Source: Chryseobacterium lactis (GTDB lineage Bacteria; Bacteroidota; Bacteroidia; Flavobacteriales; Weeksellaceae). From it: a DNA stretch of 64,000 bases. This document shows, in pieces, positions 52,401 to 61,139 of the stretch (positions within the stretch are counted from its first letter, which is position 1; every line of letters starts with the position of its first letter). The translations under genes and the position numbers were made by a program. The DNA lies in NCBI RefSeq assembly GCF_003815875.1, contig NZ_CP033924.1, positions 2,170,001 to 2,234,000 on the forward strand, read 5' to 3'. The notes under the pieces are model-generated. The model was not told the DNA's origin, made no database searches, and saw nothing but the letters and a program-made list of their open reading frames with translations.

Positions 52401-54278
52401 ATGAAATTTAGAAACGACATTTCTTTCCTGCGTGCATTTTCTGTTTTATCTGTACTTTTTTATCATTTTGGCTATGGCTTTTTCAAGGGTGGATTTATAG
52501 GGGTTGATATTTTCTTTGTGATTTCCGGGTATTTAATGACTAGAATTATTTTATCAGGTTTTGATAATGATAATTTTAAACTACTGAATTTTTACAAAAA
52601 AAGGGTTGAGAGAATATTTCCAGCGATGTTATTAATGATCACAACGATCTGTATTGTTGTATACATTTTAGTTCCCACACAATTCATATACACTTTAAAA
52701 AATGCTTACAGCAGCTCGTTATTTTTTTCAAACATCTTTTATTATATTAACACTGGTTACTTTGATCAATTTTCAAAATTCAATTTCTTTTTACATACAT
52801 GGTCACTTAGCTTAGAATGGCAATTTTACATGGTTTACCCATTATTACTAATGACCTTAAAGCCAATTTATCAATCTAAAAGAAATAGATTTAACGTGTT
52901 TTTCTTTGGATTGATAATAGTATCTTTTTTACTCATGTTATTTCACAATAAAACAGATAATTCATTTTCTTTTTTTCTTCCATACACAAGAGCCTGGGAG
53001 ATGATGATCGGCGGATTAGCGTTTTTAATTAAAAATAACAAAGTAGATAAAAGTATAAGATCTAAAATTGTTTATTCTTGTATTGGTATTCTTTTATTTT
53101 TAGTTTATTTTATTGATCATGATAAATTTGCTTGGCCCTCTTATTTAACATTATTACCGGTTTTATTCACTACAGTAATTCTAATTTTTAATATAGAAAC
53201 GCCTTTTTTTAATAATCGAATTGTTAAATTTTTTGGCGACATATCCTATTCATTGTACTTGTGGCACTGGCCATTTTATGTTTTACTAATTTTTTTTGAC
53301 GTCAACGAACGAATTAAATACAATATTTTGTTTATGGTTATATCTGTAATCATTGCAACTATTTCATACTATTATATTGAAAAAAGAACATACAATGATA
53401 AATTAAAGTACATTTTGTCCTTTACATTTATTTTGTTTTGTATTAGTTTTATTGCTTCGAAAATACCATTACAGTATTTATTTAATGATAAATTATCTAA
53501 GTTGATTTATTATAACTCAAAATACAAAGACACTGATGATGTTAAGACACAATTCAGCATTAATAAACATCATATGAGTGACGAAATGAAATATGAAAGT
53601 TTTGATATACAATTGCCGGAAAATAATAAGAGAAACATCATTTTATTGGGAGATAGTCATGCTGGAGCTTTCTCTAAAACACTTAATTTAATATCGAAAG
53701 AACAAAACTTTAATTTAATACAGTTCACCGGAGATGCCACTTTTCCAATTAAAAATTCTAAGTCCATCTTCAAAAACCCCAAAAGACTTTTCAATTACTT
53801 TTATGATGAGTATTTTCCACGGAATCATAAAAATATTGACCTAATAATTGTCTCTTCTTTTTTTAGTGGTTATCCATTAGATCGTGATTCAAATAAAGAA
53901 ATAAAGGAGATAGAAGAATATTTTAAAATGTATTTTGTACCAACTCTATATATTGGCCAAAGCAAAAGATTTTTTGTTGACTATCCTACAACATTAATCA
54001 TGAGGGACCAATATGGTATAAACTATAAATATAATAAAGTACTAATAAATACTGATTTAAAAATAAATGCAGACCTTAAAAAGTACTTAGGGAATAAATA
54101 CATCGACATTCTTAATTATCCGATTAAAGAATTAAATGTTGATTATACTCCATATATCTACGATTCAAATCATTTTACAAATTATGGAACTCTACAATAT
54201 TATGATTTAATTAAAAAAAATATTGATTCCATTTTGCTTTACAATAAAAAATCCCGGAAACTCGTCCGGGACAGATAA
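52401..54278 (+). CDS. Membrane O-acyltransferase with SGNH domain (OafA/YrhL type)
   Basis: A 625-residue protein. Residues 1-355 are an acyltransferase-3 domain with about ten membrane helices and the conserved YHFGYG histidine (H22). Residues 370-625 are a periplasmic SGNH hydrolase-like domain with GDSH at 417-420 and a C-terminal DSNH. Such enzymes acetylate lipopolysaccharide O-antigen, capsule or peptidoglycan. It is very AT-rich, has its own promoter and points against the late genes. It sits next to the integrase in the prophage, the classic place for a surface-conversion gene that blocks superinfection. Confidence 0.88.
   Translation: MKFRNDISFLRAFSVLSVLFYHFGYGFFKGGFIGVDIFFVISGYLMTRIILSGFDNDNFKLLNFYKKRVERIFPAMLLMITTICIVVYILVPTQFIYTLKNAYSSSLFFSNIFYYINTGYFDQFSKFNFFLHTWSLSLEWQFYMVYPLLLMTLKPIYQSKRNRFNVFFFGLIIVSFLLMLFHNKTDNSFSFFLPYTRAWEMMIGGLAFLIKNNKVDKSIRSKIVYSCIGILLFLVYFIDHDKFAWPSYLTLLPVLFTTVILIFNIETPFFNNRIVKFFGDISYSLYLWHWPFYVLLIFFDVNERIKYNILFMVISVIIATISYYYIEKRTYNDKLKYILSFTFILFCISFIASKIPLQYLFNDKLSKLIYYNSKYKDTDDVKTQFSINKHHMSDEMKYESFDIQLPENNKRNIILLGDSHAGAFSKTLNLISKEQNFNLIQFTGDATFPIKNSKSIFKNPKRLFNYFYDEYFPRNHKNIDLIIVSSFFSGYPLDRDSNKEIKEIEEYFKMYFVPTLYIGQSKRFFVDYPTTLIMRDQYGINYKYNKVLINTDLKINADLKKYLGNKYIDILNYPIKELNVDYTPYIYDSNHFTNYGTLQYYDLIKKNIDSILLYNKKSRKLVRDR
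54245..54271 (-). terminator. Terminator of the prophage late operon
   Basis: A 7-bp GC-rich stem (TCCCGGA 54252-54258 with TCCGGGA 54265-54271), followed by TTTTTT on the minus strand. It lies inside the last codons of the convergent acyltransferase gene. Confidence 0.85.
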
Positions 54279-54299
54279 AAAACATCTCATTTTTTTAAG

Positions 54300-54713
54300 T
54301 TAAACAATATTTTGATACTCTGCTTTAGCATCAAACGAAGGACAGGCTTTTTTGACTCCTTTGAAATCTCTGTGCCCTTGTATTTTTGCTGAAGGAAACT
54401 GTTTCTTTAGCTGTTTAAGCAGGATCAGAAGAGCTTCTTTTTGCGCTTCAGTTCTGGTATCTTTTGGATTCCCCTTAAAATCAATACCTCCTACATATGA
54501 TATATTGATTATTTCAGAATTATGACCAGCAACACCATTTGAAACTTTATCAATAGGAAGTAGATTCACTACATTCCCGTTTGCTTCTATGATATAATGA
54601 TAGCCGGGAGACTTCCATTTAAGTTCATTTCTCCAGTAATTTTGAATACTGGAAATTTTCGTATTTGGTTGTGTTGCTGTACAGTGAACAACCAAGTAAT
54701 TTATATTTCTCAT
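54300..54713 (-). CDS. Phage endolysin: N-acetylmuramoyl-L-alanine amidase
   Basis: A 137-residue Amidase_2 enzyme like T7 lysozyme, cutting the amide bond between MurNAc and L-alanine. Zinc ligands can be placed at H10 (VVHCTAT), H114 (QGHRDF) and C124 (KACPSFDA). It has no signal peptide, so it needs the holin to reach the wall. Last gene of the lysis cassette; overlaps the spanin gene by 4 bp. Confidence 0.93.
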   Translation of the reverse strand: MRNINYLVVHCTATQPNTKISSIQNYWRNELKWKSPGYHYIIEANGNVVNLLPIDKVSNGVAGHNSEIINISYVGGIDFKGNPKDTRTEAQKEALLILLKQLKKQFPSAKIQGHRDFKGVKKACPSFDAKAEYQNIV

Positions 54714-55210
54714 TTTCTAAAAATTATTCGTTTTGCTAATTCCCATAAAATAACACCGGATATAAGAGAAAAAATAACAATCCATACCATGGAGCCAAAT
54801 GAAACTCCAGTTCTCTTGACATTAAGGTTTTTGGATGTCTTATCGGTTTTGAAGAAGGTTTTAGTTTGATACTTAATATCCTTTATGTATGTTGTGTGTA
54901 TCTTATATACATGATGTATAATAGTTTCTTCTTTCTTTTCAGTAAACTCCAAATCTGCGGATCCGGAAAATACAAGATCACCATATCTCAATTCATAATT
55001 TTGGCCGGTTGATTTTATTTTCAATCCATTATTGATCAAAAAATTTCTAACATCAGCAACTGATGAGGTACTATTTGTTAGAGAGGTACTTTCATTTAAA
55101 TTTGAATTGTTTTCAAATCTGGTATGATCTTCTGTTTTTGTTAAGTTTTTGGTCCTGGAACCGCACCCTAATACAAAAAGGCTAATCAGTGCTAGTATTG
55201 TTGCTCTCAT
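54710..55210 (-). CDS. Probable unimolecular spanin
   Basis: A 166-residue protein with a lipoprotein signal at the start (MRATILALISLFVLGCGS; lipidated C16). The middle of about 120 residues is beta-rich and periplasmic, and a single C-terminal membrane helix (about residues 139-158, WIVIFSLISGVILW) is followed by a basic tail. Outer-membrane lipoprotein plus inner-membrane anchor in one chain is the architecture of u-spanins such as phage T1 gp11. It lies between holin and endolysin, overlapping both, which fits a role in outer-membrane disruption. No sequence similarity is claimed. Confidence 0.72.
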   Translation of the reverse strand: MRATILALISLFVLGCGSRTKNLTKTEDHTRFENNSNLNESTSLTNSTSSVADVRNFLINNGLKIKSTGQNYELRYGDLVFSGSADLEFTEKKEETIIHHVYKIHTTYIKDIKYQTKTFFKTDKTSKNLNVKRTGVSFGSMVWIVIFSLISGVILWELAKRIIFRK

Positions 55211-55682
55211 CTTTTTTAACGGTATTAATTAGGTCAATAATCGAATCTTTATTTTTCAACAGATCAAAAAGACCTGAAGCAATCTCTCTATTTGACCGGT
55301 CTGTTTTTCGTCTTAATTTTTGATCTGCTTTTTCCCGGACAGACTTTGCCTCTGTTAATACTAATCCCGCAGCACAAAGGATGGAAAATAATGGTGCTAC
55401 TTTAAGGATATAAGCAATGTTCAATGATATTGAGACGGGTAGAAATAGAGTGTCAAAAATCAAAGCAAAAAACATCATTGAGTAATAAAAAGCGAATTTC
55501 TGTATACTCCTTCTAAATCCCTCTGAAGAGGTATGTTCACCTATTGATTTTGACTTTTGGATTCCAAAATACAAATCAATCAATATTGCAATTAAAACGC
55601 AGATCCAGGCGCCACATACCATGAAAAGTTTTGCAATAATGATCTTATATGCCTGATCATCAAAACCTATAATCTCTATCAT
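55182..55682 (-). CDS. Phage holin
   Basis: A 166-residue membrane protein with three hydrophobic helices (about residues 17-40, 66-85 and 88-110) and a charged C-terminal tail. It is directly upstream of the spanin (29-bp overlap) and amidase genes. Matches the phage holin family by size, topology and place. The long charged tail of about 55 residues is more than most holins have. Confidence 0.8.
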   Translation of the reverse strand: MIEIIGFDDQAYKIIIAKLFMVCGAWICVLIAILIDLYFGIQKSKSIGEHTSSEGFRRSIQKFAFYYSMMFFALIFDTLFLPVSISLNIAYILKVAPLFSILCAAGLVLTEAKSVREKADQKLRRKTDRSNREIASGLFDLLKNKDSIIDLINTVKKDESNNTSTD

Positions 55683-55711
55683 AATTTTATTTATATTGTT
55701 AATAAAGTCTT

Positions 55712-56869
55712 TTATACTGGATTCCCATTTAATTTTACATTATCATATGAGTAGGTGTATTGTCCATCAGATGATTGTGAAAGTTTTTCTAATATTGGCA
55801 AGTTTGTTCCAGTTGGCGTTACTCCTGTCATTGTTAAATCTTTAATAGAACATGACAATACTATTTTCGCACGATTAATCGGAAATGCAACTGATGAGGA
55901 AGGAACTGTAGTTGTAACACTTTCAACTGTAATATTTTCAATATTCCCTTTTCCTGGCTTATCTAAGCCATTCGGATTTTGCCAGTAATTATCTACTATT
56001 ATTGAATAATTTTTTGTTATACCACTGATGTTTTTAATAATAATATTACTTATTTTACTCTGTCCGGAAAGCAATCTAATTCCAAATAAAGAATCATTGA
56101 AAACAATATTTTCAATGACAATATTTTCAACAGGTCCATTGGCTGAAACAGGAAAAAAACCTTTAGCTTCGGAGGTTGAAACATTAAGTAAATCATCCGC
56201 ATTAATTCCAATTCCATCATCATAGCTTCGTATATTACCATCTTTTATTGAACAGTTTTTGCACCATCCATCCCAGTGAACGCCGTCCATATTTATTGCC
56301 GGATTAGTTCCAACATCCACAACAAAATCAGATATATGACCATTGACCACATTAATTGCATGCTGTGCGTATACTTTAGGAGTATACATTTTGTGATTTT
56401 TCAAAGTCAAATTCTCTACCCCGTACCACGAAAACAGATTAGCAAAACCGAACTGTGATGTTCCCTTAACCGTCTGGCCTGCTGAGTTACCATTCCAGAT
56501 TCCGCCATCAATAACTATATTTCTATCAATTATAGAATTGTTATCTGAAAATCTCAACGTTCTATTACGCATCATTGGCTTGTTAACTGAATTTTTCAGT
56601 ACAGCACCCTTACCGCTAATTGCTGTAATATTGGTATTGCTTTCAATTAGCAATGTATTAGATAATGAGACAGCTTTATCCCAAAGCAAATTCACGTATC
56701 CACCCAACAAAGCACTTTGAATAATGCTATATGCATCATCTCTGATTATCTGTGCTTCGAGAGTCAAAACACTTTCTTGAAAGCCCGGTGGAAGTATGTC
56801 ACTTAAGGAGATATTTCGCATTACTTTTTTTGCGGCCTTTTTCTTTATCGTAATTATATAATTACTCAT
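55712..56869 (-). CDS. Phage tailspike-like right-handed beta-helix protein
   Basis: A 385-residue protein with a basic, helical N-terminus (1-50, probable virion attachment) and then parallel beta-helix repeats of the GH28/pectate-lyase type (NIVIDGGIWNGNSAGQ, IRSYDDGIGINADD, ENIVIENIVFNDSLFGIRLL). The acidic DDG and ADD pairs are where GH28 enzymes have catalytic aspartates. Probably a capsule- or LPS-degrading depolymerase, so it determines host range. It follows the tail fibre gene by 3 bp. Confidence 0.72.
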   Translation of the reverse strand: MSNYIITIKKKAAKKVMRNISLSDILPPGFQESVLTLEAQIIRDDAYSIIQSALLGGYVNLLWDKAVSLSNTLLIESNTNITAISGKGAVLKNSVNKPMMRNRTLRFSDNNSIIDRNIVIDGGIWNGNSAGQTVKGTSQFGFANLFSWYGVENLTLKNHKMYTPKVYAQHAINVVNGHISDFVVDVGTNPAINMDGVHWDGWCKNCSIKDGNIRSYDDGIGINADDLLNVSTSEAKGFFPVSANGPVENIVIENIVFNDSLFGIRLLSGQSKISNIIIKNISGITKNYSIIVDNYWQNPNGLDKPGKGNIENITVESVTTTVPSSSVAFPINRAKIVLSCSIKDLTMTGVTPTGTNLPILEKLSQSSDGQYTYSYDNVKLNGNPV

Positions 56870-56872
56870 CTT

Positions 56873-58180
56873 TTAAAGAGCTTCTAATTTATAATCAATC
56901 ATGAAATCATCAATTCCGACGAAAATCATTGAAAAGTAATTCCCTGTTCCAGAAACTGGAATGTCGCAAACAAATTGATTGTTTATCGTAAGATGAGCTG
57001 TGTTTCCATTAACTAATATCTCTACAGGGTATCCGCTGGGCGCAGAGGCGGGAATTGCTGTGGTAGTTCCTAAGCTGACACCTGAAGGATTTGCCGTTGT
57101 TTTTTGTTTTATTGTTGACGTGGGAAATGCCGGGCTGTTTCGCAAAATATCTATGTACTCTGCATAATCAGTAGCAGATGTACGATTAATTGCAAACTGG
57201 AACGATGTAGTAAAAGCCATTGTAATCGTGACTTTGTAATTAACAAGATTTCCTTTATTGATTGCTATAGAATCTGAAAGCCCGGTAGCCGTTGTTGTAG
57301 CCGTAAGCATGGTGCTTGATGTATTAATCTTAAATCTGCCTGTATTTCCTATAAAAGAGCTTCCACTTTCTGCAGCTATGTTTGTAAGTAATGTATTTGG
57401 AGATTTTCCTGAAAAATTGTAATATGAAACATAATCTGGAATTATTGGTTCCAAAGGAAATGTCTCAACAAAATATCTTACTTTATTGTATTCTTTCCAA
57501 AATGTGATCACATTTGTTTTGGTAGAGTCATATGTATCTGAGCCTTCTAGTGCTGAAAAATTGGAGCCAAATAAAACATCACCACCTGTCAATTTATACA
57601 TAGAAACTTTTCCAAAAACACTATTTGGTCCTTCAGAAAAGGTTGCAGTACTTGATAATTGAGAATACTTTACAAAATTATCTTTCTCTAAATTCACAGT
57701 GTAAGTAAGAATTCTCAGCGAAAAATTAACATATCCTGTAATCTGTTTTCCTGCTTGTGCATTTTCATCATCATTTGGATCAAACTCATTAGCAACACCT
57801 AATTTTGGAAGTTTTGTTTCAACTTTCTTCCAAACCGAACCATCATAATATGCTTCATTAATTTCACTATCTATGGTAATTATTGTTATAGAGTTCCCGT
57901 TTTCATCAACGGCAGGAGTTAATTTATTGTATGTACCGACTTCTAATAGCCGATATAAACCAGTCGCATTTGGTGCTGTTGTATTAATTTTCAAGTATCC
58001 TTTATACATGCTTGAAAACATAGGAGGCAGTTGAGTGTAGGGGATCTGACCGTTTATCAAATCAGCCTTATCTTTATTAACTATGTCAAAAGCACCTGCA
58101 ATTCTTTGTTTAGTATTACCTTCTTCAGCAACTTCATTTTTTATAAGGATGCTGATGTTAGTTAAATCTTGTGAACTCAT
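56873..58180 (-). CDS. Phage tail fibre or baseplate receptor-binding protein
   Basis: A 435-residue protein. The first 60 residues (QDLTNISILIKNEVAEEGNT, IAGAFDIVNKDKADLINGQI) look like a phage fibre attachment region that bridges to the tail, and the rest is beta-rich with many T, S and N, ending in a jelly-roll-like domain. Its stop codon and the tailspike start are 3 bp apart. Assigned from composition and place only. Confidence 0.6.
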   Translation of the reverse strand: MSSQDLTNISILIKNEVAEEGNTKQRIAGAFDIVNKDKADLINGQIPYTQLPPMFSSMYKGYLKINTTAPNATGLYRLLEVGTYNKLTPAVDENGNSITIITIDSEINEAYYDGSVWKKVETKLPKLGVANEFDPNDDENAQAGKQITGYVNFSLRILTYTVNLEKDNFVKYSQLSSTATFSEGPNSVFGKVSMYKLTGGDVLFGSNFSALEGSDTYDSTKTNVITFWKEYNKVRYFVETFPLEPIIPDYVSYYNFSGKSPNTLLTNIAAESGSSFIGNTGRFKINTSSTMLTATTTATGLSDSIAINKGNLVNYKVTITMAFTTSFQFAINRTSATDYAEYIDILRNSPAFPTSTIKQKTTANPSGVSLGTTTAIPASAPSGYPVEILVNGNTAHLTINNQFVCDIPVSGTGNYFSMIFVGIDDFMIDYKLEAL

Positions 58181-58884
58181 TAGTCTTCGTATATATTAGT
58201 TATGAAATTCGTTTTTCTTATATGGGAAACTCCATCTACTCCCGTTAGTTCACCATCACATCCACATCCTCCACAATCTTTACAGTAAAGTGGAAAATTT
58301 TCTTTGTTCTGGCATATCCATAAGTGCATTCGTTCAATCAAAGGATCAATGCGATCCTGAATTGATGAGGCTTGTTTAAAGTTTATTTCTTTTACTCCTC
58401 CAGAGGCAGAAGATGCTCCATTACCACCAATTGCGTTTGGATTATTCATCTGTTGCCCTATTGAAGTATGCCTTAACCAACTTGGAACAATAGAAGTCAT
58501 ATCAACGCATTCTGCACTAAGTTTCCAAAGGAATCTTTCCCACAATTTTACATACCACAGATTATCAACAAACTCAATTGCATTGATGATCATTCCAATT
58601 TTCAGATCAGAATCTTTTATTGGATTCAGCCCATCAAGTTCAAAAGACGTGTTAATTTTCTGCAACAGATCTGCTTTATTCTCTTGGGTAACGGTTACAT
58701 TTTTTTTTGAAATAAAATCTTCATAGAACTTATCACAAATTGCGTTGGCAATCCAACGTTCTTCAGCAACAATTATATTTTGCAAGATCTGCCTCTCAGC
58801 AATCTGTTGATCTGTTGCAGCATGAAAAATCACTTCATCTGGAGTGATAAGAACATTTCTTTTCAGATTATTGAGCCTGTACAT
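58180..58884 (-). CDS. Virion-associated protein with C-terminal cysteine cluster
   Basis: A 234-residue protein from the ATG at 58884 (MYRLNNLKRNVLITPDEVIF); a longer open frame upstream lies within the portal gene. The N-terminal two thirds are helical, like phage head-completion or neck proteins. The C-terminus has CKDCGGCGCDG, five cysteines in eleven residues. It overlaps the portal gene end by 17 bp and abuts the fibre gene. Role probably in the head-tail connection; unproven. Confidence 0.6.
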   Translation of the reverse strand: MYRLNNLKRNVLITPDEVIFHAATDQQIAERQILQNIIVAEERWIANAICDKFYEDFISKKNVTVTQENKADLLQKINTSFELDGLNPIKDSDLKIGMIINAIEFVDNLWYVKLWERFLWKLSAECVDMTSIVPSWLRHTSIGQQMNNPNAIGGNGASSASGGVKEINFKQASSIQDRIDPLIERMHLWICQNKENFPLYCKDCGGCGCDGELTGVDGVSHIRKTNFITNIYED

Positions 58885-60229
58885 CTTTTTTATTTTTTGC
58901 TGTTGAAATGAATTCAGATCCCTTTGCTTTATCTTCCATGATAGGTTTACCAAGAATTTCACGGCCTTCATCTTTTGTCAGACATGAATTAACATCAATT
59001 TCACCTATGAATGATGCTGGCGAAACCGTTTTGAAACCAAGTTCAAGATCGCTGAATTTTGTTCCCATCCAATCATCGTAAATTGCAAAAAAAGGCTGAA
59101 TAAGATCCTGAATAATTAATTCTTGTATTGGCTCAATAACAGTTTTATTTTTTGTCTCAAAGACTGCAGATAGATAGGCAAAACCACCATTTCCAATTCC
59201 AGATGTTTTTTGTTGACCATAAAGAGCAGTATCCCAATTATTGGAATCAACAATTTTGCTTTCAACACTTTCATCTAAGTCAAGAAATGACCCATCTGTT
59301 TTTGCATCGAATTGCTGAAGAGCAGAATTTGTAATTCCTTTGCCACCTGTGACAACGGTCCAACGTCCTCTTTTTCCATCTCCAGTATGAGAATAAACGA
59401 TGTCTTGTCCGATTTTTTTACCTTCATCCTGCGTTACATTTCCTTCTAAGAATATAACCCCTCCAACAACAAGATTGTTATCAATTATATCAAGATTATA
59501 TCTTACATTTTTATATTCTAAAACTTGATAGGGTAGTGATGCAATATTGTCTGGCATTCCGTAATACTCATATCCAGGCAAATCATTCTTCACATGAATC
59601 ACACAGTGTTCAGTACCTGATTCACTTTTATACCACTTTAGATCGTCCAGATCTCCACAATAAATTGGAAGTTCAACAGCTTTGTCTTCAACTAAAGTCC
59701 AGGCGGTTTTTCTCCTGAATTCTTTAGAAATAAAAACGGTTTCGCATATATCATCATCATTTGGGGTTGACAACCTACAGTCAAGATATGGACGGTTTAC
59801 AATCCACATGAACTTTTTATTTCCGACTTCTCCCCGGATAATCTCCACAAAATTGTTACCAACAGTAAAATGATTATTGAAAACTGATTTTATCAGTTTA
59901 TCAAAGTTTTGCCCTTTTTTATTGACACGTTTTTTGAACTTATCAAATTCTTTGTTTTCGGATCCATCTTTAATGAATGAACCTTTTCCAATACAAAAGT
60001 TAGTTTTTGAGTTTACGCATGAATTATTAGTTGGGGAAAGAAGTTTTGCCTCCAAAAGCAATTGAAAAAAATTGTCTTTCGGCTCTAAGAACGGAAGATA
60101 TCTCTTGACTCTTCTTGTAAGATGAAATGCAGTTGATTCCCCTGAAGGTTCAAAGGGAATTGGATTTTTAGCATCAATTGTGGCAACATTTGATACTACT
60201 GTATTTTTATTTTTTACAGAATTATTCAT
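58868..60229 (-). CDS. Phage portal protein
   Basis: About 453 residues from the ATG at 60229, or three more from 60238. Portal-like features are an N-terminal FLEPKDNFFQLLLEA region, YHxxHVKND-like segments (TEHCVIHVKNDLPGYEYYG), a long central helix region (IDNNLVVGGVIFLEGNV) and a C-terminal proline/lysine tail. It forms the dodecameric ring for DNA entry. Unusually, it is downstream of the capsid gene instead of between terminase and protease. Confidence 0.82.
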   Translation of the reverse strand: MNNSVKNKNTVVSNVATIDAKNPIPFEPSGESTAFHLTRRVKRYLPFLEPKDNFFQLLLEAKLLSPTNNSCVNSKTNFCIGKGSFIKDGSENKEFDKFKKRVNKKGQNFDKLIKSVFNNHFTVGNNFVEIIRGEVGNKKFMWIVNRPYLDCRLSTPNDDDICETVFISKEFRRKTAWTLVEDKAVELPIYCGDLDDLKWYKSESGTEHCVIHVKNDLPGYEYYGMPDNIASLPYQVLEYKNVRYNLDIIDNNLVVGGVIFLEGNVTQDEGKKIGQDIVYSHTGDGKRGRWTVVTGGKGITNSALQQFDAKTDGSFLDLDESVESKIVDSNNWDTALYGQQKTSGIGNGGFAYLSAVFETKNKTVIEPIQELIIQDLIQPFFAIYDDWMGTKFSDLELGFKTVSPASFIGEIDVNSCLTKDEGREILGKPIMEDKAKGSEFISTAKNKKDVQAQ

Positions 60230-60449
60230 TCTTATCACCTTCTTTTTCTTCTTTCATGAATTTTTGAGTCTTAAATTTCTTAACATCCTCGGCTGTTGGT
60301 GTTTTATTAAAAAGAATCAAAAGTGAAGGATCTTGACTATTAACAGCAATTTCCGCTAAAACTGCAAAATCATCTCTTTCCCCAAGGGGAGCAGCCGACC
60401 CATTAAAGCCGACTACTTTATTTTTATATTTTGGTCTTATTGTAAACAT
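60222..60449 (-). CDS. Small phage protein
   Basis: A 75-residue charged protein ending in a lysine/glutamate-rich tail (KFMKEEKEGDKNE). The start ATG at 60449 is the first in frame after a stop. It overlaps the portal start. No recognised domain; small helper proteins in this place are common in phages. Confidence 0.55.
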   Translation of the reverse strand: MFTIRPKYKNKVVGFNGSAAPLGERDDFAVLAEIAVNSQDPSLLILFNKTPTAEDVKKFKTQKFMKEEKEGDKNE

Positions 60450-60504
60450 TATTCAAAGGTTTTATCAAAAGTTCGGTCAAAGATTTTTTTATGAGAATCA
60501 CCTC

Positions 60505-61074
60505 CTATTGAAAAGCCTCAATTACAGAAATGTCGCCTGAGAATTCGTTTGCCATTCTTCCATATTCAGCTTTGAACATGACTTTAGCCCCATTGAAGTC
60601 TTCCATCTTTCGACCTGAACCACCTTCTGTTCCATTCATGACGACTTCGAAGTACGGAATCGTTTTTTCGTTGACATAGCGTTCACCAATAACAAATATT
60701 TTTCCAGAATATAATCTGATAACCATTCCAAGCCCACAGCAACATCCGGCAGCATCTAGGCTTGATAAATAGTTTGTTAATTCCTGGGATAGATTAGGAA
60801 GCTGGGCATCAAGATCATATTCATATTTTACTGAACATCCATTCAAGGTGTGTTTGAATTTAAATTCTGCTTCTTTTCTTTGAAATTTCAAAAGATGCAT
60901 TTTTGCACCTCCCACAACTGTTGCCCCCTCTCTTAAGGCAAGGGCTGTATAGCTTTTTGTTGTTTCGTCCTGTGTCCAATTGAAGTCTGAAGGATCAAAG
61001 ATAAAAAGATCTGAAACACCTCCTGTTGTGGCAGTACAAGGCACAGTATATGATTTAAGTGTTACACAAAGCAT
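60505..61074 (-). CDS. Tail-tube-like virion protein
   Basis: A 189-residue beta-rich protein whose C-terminal part (VVMNGTEGGSGRKMEDFNGA, FKAEYGRMANEFSGDISV) looks like the fold of phage tail-tube proteins. It has an unusual GCCCG cluster at about residues 111-115. It follows a terminator after the capsid gene. Assignment is by eye only. Confidence 0.5.
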   Translation of the reverse strand: MLCVTLKSYTVPCTATTGGVSDLFIFDPSDFNWTQDETTKSYTALALREGATVVGGAKMHLLKFQRKEAEFKFKHTLNGCSVKYEYDLDAQLPNLSQELTNYLSSLDAAGCCCGLGMVIRLYSGKIFVIGERYVNEKTIPYFEVVMNGTEGGSGRKMEDFNGAKVMFKAEYGRMANEFSGDISVIEAFQ

Positions 61075-61090
61075 GTTAATTAATTTTAAA

Positions 61091-61127
61091 TGTTAAAAAC
61101 AGATATTGTATTAAAAACAATATCTGT
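61091..61127 (-). terminator. Terminator after the major capsid gene
   Basis: A perfect 11-bp stem ACAGATATTGT and its complement (61099-61109 with 61117-61127), 7-nt loop, then TTTTT on the minus strand. Partial termination here would give more capsid than tail protein. Confidence 0.78.
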
Positions 61128-61139
61128 ATATAATTTTTT

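Noticed and set aside
60498..60506. Full Shine-Dalgarno match AGGAGGTGA on the minus strand after the tail-tube-like gene
   Set aside because: No start codon lies at a suitable distance; the next gene starts about 50 bp further and its frame has a stop in between. Flavobacteria rarely depend on this motif.
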